NCBI GenBank assembly: GCA_020635955.1
Contig: JACJYW010000003.1
Coordinates: 248,001 to 312,000, forward strand
DNA: 64,000 bases
Direction: 5' to 3'
From: Crocinitomicaceae bacterium
GTDB lineage: Bacteria; Bacteroidota; Bacteroidia; Flavobacteriales_D; Crocinitomicaceae
The notes beneath the pieces were generated by a model that was not told where the DNA came from, ran no database searches, and saw only the letters and a list, made by a program, of their open reading frames with translations. Within the stretch, counting starts at the first letter, position 1. Every line of letters starts with the position of its first letter. Below, piece after piece: positions 33,912 to 40,609 of this stretch. Position numbers and translations under genes: made by a program.

Positions 33912-36548
33912 TTAATTCAACACGATATCTTCTACCGCTTTGATGGCATTAGCCAAGCCTGAAGCATCTTTTCCTCCTGCAGTTGCAAAGAAAGGTTGAC
34001 CTCCTCCACCACCCTGGATGAATTTTGCAGCATCTCTGACCATATTGCCGGCATGCCAATCTTTTGATTTGGCTAGATCATCTGAGATAACAATACTCAG
34101 GGTAGCCTTATCATCATCTTTTCCACCGATCACTGCAAACAAATTATCTACTTCTCCTTTTAACTGGAAACAAATATCCTTGATGCTACCTCCGTCCAGA
34201 TCAACAATTGCTGACAAATAGTTCATACCTGATCTATCCTGGATCTTAGATTTCAACTCTGATTTCAATTGTTGCGCCTGCCCTTTTTTCAATTGCTCGA
34301 TCTCTTTGGATAACTTCACGTTCTTATCCATCAATTCCTGCACTGCCGCAACCAGATCTTGTGGTTTTTTCAATAGATCAGCTATCTCATTATATTGATG
34401 AGCTCTTTCTTTAAAATACTCATTGGCTTTATCAGCAGTAATGGCCTCAATTCTTCTAATTCCTGCTGCTACAGAACCTTCTGAAACAATCTTTATAGCT
34501 CTGATCTCTCCAGTTGAATTCACATGACATCCTCCGCAAAGCTCTACTGAATTACCAAATTGGATAACGCGAACTACCTCTCCGTACTTCTCTCCAAAAA
34601 GCATCATGGCTCCTAATTCCTCTGCAACAGACATAGGAACAGATCTGCGCTCATTCAACGCAACATTTTCATTGATCACTGCATTAACTTTATCTTCGAT
34701 CAACTCTAATTCCTCATCCGTTACTTTAGAGAAGTGTGAAAAGTCAAATCGCAAATATTCATCATTCACCAATGATCCTTTTTGCTCAACATGTGTACCC
34801 AACACCTCTCTCAAGGCATGATGCAATAAGTGTGTTGCAGAGTGATTAGCTTCTGTTAACCTTCTTTTGTGGTGATCAACGTGAGCCTTGAATTTTGCCA
34901 TCAGATTATCCGGCAATTTATTGGCGTAATGAATGATCAGATTATTTTCTTTCTTGGTATCAAAGATCTGTACTTTCTCTGTGTCTGATTCTATATAACC
35001 TTTATCTCCTACTTGTCCTCCACCTTCAGCATAAAAAGGAGTGATATTAAATACCAACTGGAAGAACTCCTTATTCTTTTGCTTTACTTTTCGATACTTG
35101 GTGATGATCACATCTGTATCTAAAATGTCATATCCCACAAACTCTTCTACATCATCAGCCACCAGCACTACCCAATCATCTGATTCCATTGCTGTAGCAG
35201 CTCTTGAACGTTCTTTCTGTTTCGTTAACTCTATTTGGAATCCTTCGTTATCTATCTCTAAACCATTTTCCCTAGCGATCAATGCCGTTAGATCTAATGG
35301 AAATCCAAAAGTATCGTACAATTCAAAAACATCTGATCCTTGTAAAAATGCATCTACTTTAGAATTTTCTAATTGCCGTTGATGAATCGTGTTTATCAAA
35401 CCATTTAGTCTTACCAGACCTGTTTCAAGTGTTCTGAAAAAGCTTACCTCCTCTTCTCTGATCACTTTCTCTATCAACTCTTTTTGAGATTTTAGTTCCG
35501 GGAAAGCTTCACCCATGATCTCAACAAGGGAATTAACCAGATCACACAAGAAAGGTTCTTTTAAATTCAGGGTTTGGTATCCGTATCTAACCGCCCTTCT
35601 CAAAATCCTTCTGATCACATATCCAGCACCAGTGTTAGATGGCAATTGACCATCAGCAATGGAAAATGATATGGCACGAATATGATCTGCAATTACACGT
35701 AAAGCGATATTGGTTTCTTCTGTTTTACCATAAGCTGCTCCCGAAAGCTTTTCAAGATGATTGATCAAATGCTGAAAAAGGTCGGTATCGTAATTGGATT
35801 GCTTTCCTTGCAAAACCATAGCCAAACGCTCTAATCCCATTCCTGTATCCACATGTTTTGCAGGAAGTTCTTCCAAATCACCATTGGCTTTTCGGTTAAA
35901 TTGCATGAAAACCAGGTTCCAGATCTCTATCACCTGAGGATGATCCGCATTCACGAGTGACTTACCATCAACTTTTGCTCTTTCATCATCATTTCTAATA
36001 TCCACATGAATTTCAGAACAAGGACCACAAGGACCGGTATCACCCATCTCCCAGAAATTATCTTTCTTAGAAGCCTTAATAATACGATCTTCGGCAATGT
36101 ATTTCATCCATATATTGATGGATTCCTGATCAATGGCTACACCATCTTTTTCATCTCCTTCAAATACGGTAACGTAAAGTCTATTTTTATCTAATTTGTA
36201 GACATCAACCAACAATTCCCAGGCCCATGCAATGGCTTCTTCTTTGAAATAATTACCAAAAGACCAGTTTCCAAGCATCTCAAACATGGTGTGATGATAA
36301 GTATCTACACCCACTTCTTCAAGATCATTGTGTTTTCCTGATACACGCAAACACTTTTGTGTATTAGCGATACGTTTATCTTTTGCCTCGTTATATCCAA
36401 GAAAATAATCCTTGAACTGGTTCATACCCGCATTGGTGAACATTAAGGTCGGATCATTCTTAATGACCATAGGAGCAGACTCCACGATCTTATGTTCTTT
36501 GTTCCTGAAAAACTCAAGGAAAGTGGCGCGTATGTCGTTGATATTCAT
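33912..36548 (-). CDS. alaS: Alanine-tRNA ligase
   Basis: 878 residues, full length. Class II catalytic domain with motif 1 region (MVIKNDPTLMFTNAGMNQF) and GDTGPCGPCSEIH; editing domain with the Zn-binding HSATHLLHHAL (about 565) and CGGCHVNSTGEI (about 665); C-terminal coiled coil (LMDKNVKLSKEIEQLKKGQ) and C-Ala domain ending with the glycine-rich GGGGGQPFFATAGG. It charges tRNA-Ala and clears mischarged Ser/Gly. It is divergent from the M23 peptidase, sharing a dyad promoter. Confidence 0.97.
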   Translation of the reverse strand: MNINDIRATFLEFFRNKEHKIVESAPMVIKNDPTLMFTNAGMNQFKDYFLGYNEAKDKRIANTQKCLRVSGKHNDLEEVGVDTYHHTMFEMLGNWSFGNYFKEEAIAWAWELLVDVYKLDKNRLYVTVFEGDEKDGVAIDQESINIWMKYIAEDRIIKASKKDNFWEMGDTGPCGPCSEIHVDIRNDDERAKVDGKSLVNADHPQVIEIWNLVFMQFNRKANGDLEELPAKHVDTGMGLERLAMVLQGKQSNYDTDLFQHLINHLEKLSGAAYGKTEETNIALRVIADHIRAISFSIADGQLPSNTGAGYVIRRILRRAVRYGYQTLNLKEPFLCDLVNSLVEIMGEAFPELKSQKELIEKVIREEEVSFFRTLETGLVRLNGLINTIHQRQLENSKVDAFLQGSDVFELYDTFGFPLDLTALIARENGLEIDNEGFQIELTKQKERSRAATAMESDDWVVLVADDVEEFVGYDILDTDVIITKYRKVKQKNKEFFQLVFNITPFYAEGGGQVGDKGYIESDTEKVQIFDTKKENNLIIHYANKLPDNLMAKFKAHVDHHKRRLTEANHSATHLLHHALREVLGTHVEQKGSLVNDEYLRFDFSHFSKVTDEELELIEDKVNAVINENVALNERRSVPMSVAEELGAMMLFGEKYGEVVRVIQFGNSVELCGGCHVNSTGEIRAIKIVSEGSVAAGIRRIEAITADKANEYFKERAHQYNEIADLLKKPQDLVAAVQELMDKNVKLSKEIEQLKKGQAQQLKSELKSKIQDRSGMNYLSAIVDLDGGSIKDICFQLKGEVDNLFAVIGGKDDDKATLSIVISDDLAKSKDWHAGNMVRDAAKFIQGGGGGQPFFATAGGKDASGLANAIKAVEDIVLN

Positions 36549-36578
36549 TAGCGTATTTTGTTAACGATTGTTAATGTC

Positions 36579-36609
36579 ATTGCAAATTTACCTTTTATAC
36601 GTAAATTTG
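36579..36609 (+). promoter_or_regulatory. Promoter of the M23 peptidase gene (ATTG-19-TAAATTTG)
   Basis: ATTG at 36579-36582 (3 of 4 to TTTG), exactly 19 nt, then TAAATTTG at 36602-36609 in the right arm of the same inverted repeat (36601-36610). Transcription would start near 36616. Confidence 0.55.
36583..36590 (-). promoter_or_regulatory. -7 element TAAATTTG of alaS
   Basis: A perfect TAnnTTTG match on the minus strand, 34 nt before the alaS ATG. It lies in the left arm (36582-36591) of a perfect 10-bp inverted repeat GCAAATTTAC / GTAAATTTGC with a 9-nt spacer. Confidence 0.5.
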
Positions 36610-36630
36610 CGGCGTCAAAATTACAATTTG

Positions 36631-36651
36631 ACAACAACAACAACAACAACA
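36631..36651 (+). repeat. (ACA)7 trinucleotide tract in the 5' leader of the M23 peptidase gene
   Basis: Seven uninterrupted ACA units between the predicted promoter and the start codon. Copy-number changes would alter leader length without affecting the reading frame. Confidence 0.9.
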
Positions 36652-36668
36652 AACCACACTTAATGTTA

Positions 36669-37640
36669 ATGAAGAAAGAGAAGTTTAAATATAATCCGGA
36701 GACGTTGTCATATGACAAGGTTGAAGTGACCTGGAAGGAGCGTATTCTGCGTTCTGTACTGGTTATTGGTCCGGCTGTTGTGCTTGCTTTCATATTCCAG
36801 CTTGTATTTGCAGGAATGTTCAAGTCTCCATATGAGAAAGAACTAGAGCAAGAAAATGCTTTTTTAAGTTCTCAGTTGGATCAGATGAATTCTGAAGTAG
36901 CACTAGCTATGGAAGTATTAACTGACATTTCTGAAAGAGATAATGAGATCTATAGAGTTGTATTTAATGCTGAACCATTTCCGGAGGAACTGAGACAAAT
37001 GGGTACGGGAGGTGCAGATGAATACAGTGATCTATTGGGATACGAATCGTCTCAAAAAGTAGTTGAGAACACCAGATTGATCCGTCAACTAGAAAAAGCT
37101 CTTTATGCACAATCATTGTCTTTTGATGAAGTAATTGGTCTGGCAAAAGAAAAAGAAGAAATGCTGGCTTCTATTCCGGCAATTCAACCTGTTTCAAATA
37201 TCGATCTAACCAGAATAGCTTCAGGATTTGGATTCAGAATTGACCCGATCTACAAAACACAAAAAATGCACACTGGTCTTGATTTTACTGCCGATACAGG
37301 GACTCCTGTTTATGCAACTGGGAATGGTGTTGTAGTAGAATGTGAAGAAAAAAGATGGGGATATGGTCAATCGGTTATCATTGATCACGGGTATGGATAC
37401 AAAACCAGATATGCACACTTGAGCGAATTTAAATGTAAGCCTGGTGATAAAATTGTTCGTGGGCAGATCATTGGTCTGGTTGGATCAACTGGTAAATCAA
37501 CAGCTCCACACTTACATTATGAAGTAGAAAGAAATGGAGAAAAAGTAGATCCAATTCACTTCTTCCACTCTGATATTTCACCTGAAGAATACGAAAGATT
37601 GATTGAGATGGCTACAAACGCTAATCAATCATTTGACTAA
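36669..37640 (+). CDS. M23-family peptidoglycan metallopeptidase with membrane anchor
   Basis: 323 residues from the ATG at 36669 (MKKEKFKYNPETLSYDKVEV); an ATG two codons earlier (36663) is an equal alternative, while farther upstream codons would translate the (ACA)7 leader. One membrane helix (about 30-50, VLVIGPAVVLAFIFQLVFAG), a coiled coil (about 58-150), then the LytM domain (about 185-300): FGFRIDPIYKTQKMHTGLDF with the metal His and Asp, and APHLHYEV with the H-x-H pair. Likely a cell-wall endopeptidase or amidase activator with an intact metal site. It is followed by a strong terminator. Confidence 0.9.
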   Translation: MKKEKFKYNPETLSYDKVEVTWKERILRSVLVIGPAVVLAFIFQLVFAGMFKSPYEKELEQENAFLSSQLDQMNSEVALAMEVLTDISERDNEIYRVVFNAEPFPEELRQMGTGGADEYSDLLGYESSQKVVENTRLIRQLEKALYAQSLSFDEVIGLAKEKEEMLASIPAIQPVSNIDLTRIASGFGFRIDPIYKTQKMHTGLDFTADTGTPVYATGNGVVVECEEKRWGYGQSVIIDHGYGYKTRYAHLSEFKCKPGDKIVRGQIIGLVGSTGKSTAPHLHYEVERNGEKVDPIHFFHSDISPEEYERLIEMATNANQSFD

Positions 37641-37660
37641 AAAATATTTGTTTTAGCAAA

Positions 37661-37692
37661 AAGCCTTCTGAGAAATCAGGAGGCTTTTTTTT
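37661..37692 (+). terminator. Rho-independent terminator of the M23 peptidase gene
   Basis: AAGCCTTCTGA pairs with TCAGGAGGCTT (one G-U) around a GAAA tetraloop, followed by a T run. Confidence 0.92.
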
Positions 37693-37708
37693 GTGGTATT
37701 TTTAATTG

Positions 37709-37735
37709 GTCATTTCGAACGAAGTGAGAAATCTT
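37709..37735 (+). repeat. Left inverted repeat / REP-like hairpin
   Basis: Outer stem ATTTC/GAAAT (37712-37716 and 37728-37732) enclosing the core GA-AC-GAA-GT-GA (37717-37727): two GA steps facing each other as tandem G-A mismatches, a 2-bp inner stem and a GAA loop. Confidence 0.9.
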
Positions 37736-37743
37736 AAGACTTA

Positions 37744-38037
37744 TTAATCAGCATATAATTCTGGTGATAAGTCAAGAAATTTTGGATTTTTTGTTTTGAT
37801 CAGGTCCTCTTTTTTTCTTCTATTCCACTTTTTCAATTCCTTTTCTCTATCAATCGCATCCTTAGGATTTGAAAAGACCTCATAATAGATGAGATCAAAA
37901 CATTTATAACGATTAGCAAAACCTCCTTTGTTCTCTTCATGTTCGATAATCCTGCGTTGAATATTATTGGTTACTCCAATATATAAGGTGCTTCTGCTCG
38001 CATCAGATAATATGTAAATAAATATACTTTTAGACAC
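37744..38037 (-). CDS. GIY-YIG nuclease-domain protein
   Basis: 97 residues, GTG start at 38035-38037 with no usable ATG. The single GIY-YIG domain is intact: YILSD and YIGVTN form the two signature strands, Arg lies in NIQRRIIEHE, and the metal-binding Glu lies in DAIDREKELKKW. It belongs to the small UvrC-N-like/UPF0213-type group, whose members are frequent and often multicopy in Bacteroidota and whose function is unsettled. The gene fills the space between two inverted repeats, 8 nt from each. That tight fit suggests that the protein acts on, or moves with, these repeats. Confidence 0.88.
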   Translation of the reverse strand: MSKSIFIYILSDASRSTLYIGVTNNIQRRIIEHEENKGGFANRYKCFDLIYYEVFSNPKDAIDREKELKKWNRRKKEDLIKTKNPKFLDLSPELYAD

Positions 38038-38045
38038 CTAACCCA

Positions 38046-38072
38046 AAGATTTCTCACTTCGTTCGAAATGAC
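38046..38072 (-). repeat. Right inverted repeat / REP-like hairpin
   Basis: Exact reverse complement of 37709-37735. It precedes the GTG start of the nuclease gene by 8 nt, so any promoter for that gene must lie within or beyond this repeat. Confidence 0.9.
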
Positions 38073-38119
38073 ATTGAACAAATATAAATTTTCCAGTTTT
38101 AAGATTTTATCTTTACATC

Positions 38120-39361
38120 ATGTCCAAAAAAATGAAGAACCGTTGGTTAATTGCTGCATCAGCCGTTGGAATCCATATCTCCATTGGATCTGTCTATGCC
38201 TATAGCGTGATGAAAGGGCCTATTAATCAAGAATTGGGCTGGAAAGAAACAAGTATCTCTGCTGCATTTAGTGTAGCTATACTTTTCCTTGGTTTGTCTG
38301 CTGCTTTTCTAGGATTTCTAGTGGATAAAAAAGGACCTAAATTCTCAGGTCGATTGGCAGCTATTTGTTACGGATTAGGCACTGCCGGAACAGGTTTATC
38401 AATTATGATCGGTTCCTATCCGCTTTTTATTGCTTCTTACGGCGTTTTGGGCGGAATAGGTTTGGGAATTGGTTATATCACGCCGGTTTCAACACTTGTA
38501 AAATGGTTTCCGGATAGAAGAGGATTGGCAACTGGGATGGCGATAATGGGATTCGGATTTGCCTCTTTGATCTTTGGCCCCTTGATGGCTAAAATGTTCT
38601 CGGCTACTTCTATACCTTATACCTTCTTCATTCTAAGTGTGGTTTACTTTCTATTGATGTTCAGTTCAGCCAGTTACATGGCTCCACCGCCTGAAGGTTG
38701 GGTTCCAGATAACATGAACACTAAGGAAGGGACAAAAGCAACTACTCACGATCTTTCTCAATCCACTGCAAAAGAAGCTTTAAAAACAAGAAGATTTTAC
38801 TACATGTGGATCATGCTTTTCATCAATATTACCTGTGGCATTGCCATAATCTCAGACGCTTCATTATTTGCACAAAGTACAACCGGGATGTCTGCCATAG
38901 CGGCCGCAACCATGGTTGGATTAATGGGATTGTTTAATGGTGCTGGCAGGATTGGTTGGGCATCATTATCAGATGTCATAGGTAGACCCCTAACCTATAG
39001 CTCATTTTTTATCCTTCAGATCATAGCATTTGTTTTACTAACTCAAATTACTAATCCAATGCTGTTTCAAATCCTCATCTTTCTGATCTTAACCTGTTAC
39101 GGCGGAGGATTTGCAACTGTACCAGCTTTTTTGGGAGATCTTTTTGGAACAAAACAATTAAGCACTATTCACGGTTATACACTAACGGCCTGGGCTTTAG
39201 CTGGATTAGTTGGACCAACCATATTATCGGTCATTAAAGAGCAAACTCAAGATTATTCTATAACGCTATTGATATTTTCAGTTTTCTTTGGAATAGCTCT
39301 TTTGGTTTCAATACTTATGATCCTGCACATCAAAAAACTTCGCGCCTCAACTTATGAATAG
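38120..39361 (+). CDS. MFS transporter, OFA (oxalate/formate antiporter) family
   Basis: 413 residues with twelve predicted helices. The N-terminal IHISIGSVYAYSVMKGPI and ELGWKETSISAAFSVAI, plus VKWFPDRRGLATGMAIMGFG in the middle, are typical of OFA-family carriers that move small monocarboxylates or dicarboxylates. The substrate is not evident. A TATCTTTA sequence lies only 4 nt before the ATG, possibly a -7 element with a very short leader. The end overlaps the next small gene by 8 nt. Confidence 0.85.
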   Translation: MSKKMKNRWLIAASAVGIHISIGSVYAYSVMKGPINQELGWKETSISAAFSVAILFLGLSAAFLGFLVDKKGPKFSGRLAAICYGLGTAGTGLSIMIGSYPLFIASYGVLGGIGLGIGYITPVSTLVKWFPDRRGLATGMAIMGFGFASLIFGPLMAKMFSATSIPYTFFILSVVYFLLMFSSASYMAPPPEGWVPDNMNTKEGTKATTHDLSQSTAKEALKTRRFYYMWIMLFINITCGIAIISDASLFAQSTTGMSAIAAATMVGLMGLFNGAGRIGWASLSDVIGRPLTYSSFFILQIIAFVLLTQITNPMLFQILIFLILTCYGGGFATVPAFLGDLFGTKQLSTIHGYTLTAWALAGLVGPTILSVIKEQTQDYSITLLIFSVFFGIALLVSILMILHIKKLRASTYE

Positions 39362-39590
39362 AAAGATCAGATTAATATGGGATTTTCATGGAGCTGATTC
39401 AAAAGGAACAGCTGAACATCATGTCAGACATCTTCTGGAATTCATGGAAAGGGAAAATCTGGAAGTATTGAGAACAGGAATATATTCAAATGCCGATTTT
39501 CACTGTATGGCCACCATGACGGTGAACGAAAAAGACGTTAGATTACTACGAGATACACTAAGGCCACACAGAGCAGTTGTTGTTGAGTAA
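39354..39590 (+). CDS. Small conserved hypothetical protein
   Basis: 78 residues, soluble. RLIWDFHGADSKGTAEHHVRH near the start is His-rich (HGAD, EHHVRH), and NADFHCMATMTV lies in the middle. The paired beta-alpha pattern suggests a compact ferredoxin-like fold, but no family is recognised. It overlaps the transporter gene by 8 nt, which supports translation as its partner. The minisatellite begins shortly after its stop codon. Confidence 0.65.
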   Translation: MNRKIRLIWDFHGADSKGTAEHHVRHLLEFMERENLEVLRTGIYSNADFHCMATMTVNEKDVRLLRDTLRPHRAVVVE

Positions 39591-39634
39591 TGAGTTAATT
39601 AGATAATTAGATAATTTGCTAATTAGATAATTTG
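39591..39634. repeat. AT-rich direct repeats (TTAGATAATT units)
   Basis: TTAGATAATT occurs three times between the stop codon at 39590 and the minisatellite, partly as CTAATTAGATAATTT. Similar low-complexity sequence is seen at 62554-62610. Confidence 0.7.
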
Positions 39635-39826
39635 AAGATGTGGAGATGTGGAGATGTGGTAATGTGATGATGTGAGGATGTGAAGATGTGAGGATGTGGA
39701 GATGTGGAGATGTGAAGATGTGAAGATGTGGAAATGTGAAGATGTGGAGATGTGAGGATGTGAGGATGTGATGATGTGATGATTTGGTGATGTGAGGATG
39801 TGATGATGTGGAGATATTTGGATGTG
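39635..39826. repeat. Minisatellite of 24 units of 8 bp (consensus NNGATGTG)
   Basis: Twenty-four consecutive octamers, most of them AGATGTG preceded by A or G, or AGGATGTG/ATGATGTG; only units 4, 13, 19 and 23 vary in the GATGTG core. Open frames on the minus strand (poly HxHI/S/T) are a by-product of the repeat and are not genes. Confidence 0.93.
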
Positions 39827-39888
39827 GATTTGCATATTTACACATTAACTCATTTACACATTACCACATTAGCATATTTACACATTAC
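39827..39888. repeat. Low-complexity flank of the minisatellite, opposite orientation
   Basis: Contains several ACACATTA / CCACATTA units, the reverse complement of TAATGTG(T/G), and GCATATTTACACATTA twice. It ends at the stop codon of the MBL-fold gene. Confidence 0.6.
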
Positions 39889-40536
39889 CTACATCTGCAT
39901 CCAATTGATAGGATTTGTGGCTTTTTCCTGACCAATGGTTGTTTCTGGACCGTGACCACAAAAAACAGTCATAGTTTCAGGCAATCTGAACATCTTCTCT
40001 AAAATTGTTTGTTTCAACGTCTGAAAATCACCTCCCGGAAGATCAACTCTACCAAAAGATCCCTGAAACAAAATATCTCCATTGATCACAAAATCATCCA
40101 CCAAAGAATAAAAAGCTAAATGGCCAGGTGCATGTCCCGGACCGAAAATCACATCTAATTCAGAATTACCGAATGTAACTTTATCACCTTCATTAATGAA
40201 ATAAGATGGCTCCGGAGAAAGCTGATATCCTTCAAAACCATACAAACCTGCATAATTAGGAATACTCGTTAAAGTAGGAATATCGTGTTCATTCATTCCT
40301 AGATCCAATCCCCACTCCTTGCTCACAAAATAATTACCCAATACGTGATCAATGTGGCAATGTGTATTGATCAACTTAACCGGTTTCAATTCATTATTGG
40401 CGACATACAGTTTAAGATGGTCTTGTTCTTCACGTGAATAACAGCCCGGGTCAATGATCACACATTCGTTCGTTTCATCCGAAATAATGTATGTATTCTC
40501 TTGAAATGGATTGTATGTTAATTTGTGAACCTGCAT
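39889..40536 (-). CDS. MBL-fold metallohydrolase, glyoxalase II-like
   Basis: 215 residues. The metal-binding motif NTHCHIDHVLGN (H-x-H-x-D-H) is near residue 57; further His/Asp ligands lie in GPGHAPGHLAFY (about 135), NGDILFQGSFGR (about 152) and FCGHGPETTIG (about 193). The short length (no C-terminal helical domain) matches the compact YcbL/GloB-like hydrolases of Bacteroidota that cleave thioesters such as S-lactoylglutathione analogues; the substrate is uncertain. Confidence 0.88.
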   Translation of the reverse strand: MQVHKLTYNPFQENTYIISDETNECVIIDPGCYSREEQDHLKLYVANNELKPVKLINTHCHIDHVLGNYFVSKEWGLDLGMNEHDIPTLTSIPNYAGLYGFEGYQLSPEPSYFINEGDKVTFGNSELDVIFGPGHAPGHLAFYSLVDDFVINGDILFQGSFGRVDLPGGDFQTLKQTILEKMFRLPETMTVFCGHGPETTIGQEKATNPINWMQM

Positions 40537-40561
40537 CTTAAAAACAATTGTTTAAACATTA

Positions 40562-40569
40562 CAAATTTA
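40562..40569 (-). promoter_or_regulatory. -7 element TAAATTTG of the MBL-fold gene
   Basis: A perfect TAnnTTTG match on the minus strand, 25 nt before the ATG at 40536. No TTTG found 19 bp farther. Confidence 0.4.
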
Positions 40570-40609
40570 GCGTATCCTGAGGGATATTTGTATCTTTATA
40601 AGTTCGATA

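Larger units (their letters stand above)
37705..38076. mobile_element. Candidate minimal element: GIY-YIG gene between perfect 27-nt inverted repeats
   Basis: Inverted repeats at 37709-37735 and 38046-38072 are perfect over 27 nt and lie exactly 8 nt outside the stop and start codons of the nuclease gene. ATTG occurs directly outside both repeats (37705-37708 and 38073-38076) in direct orientation, as a target-site duplication would. The unit without flanks is 364 bp. It sits between a terminator and an unrelated transporter gene. Mobility is inferred; no transposase is present. Confidence 0.6.

Noticed and set aside
36558..36668. N-terminal extension of the M23 peptidase through the (ACA)7 tract
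   Set aside because: It would translate the promoter and yield a run of Asn; the protein from 36669 begins like its relatives.
39635..39826. Possible CRISPR array
   Set aside because: The 8-bp units are contiguous with no spacers, and there are no cas genes in the window.
39558..39845. Minus-strand open frames of 95 and 70 codons with poly HxHI/TSS composition
   Set aside because: They are produced by the 8-bp minisatellite, which is open in several frames at once; no start signal or domain.
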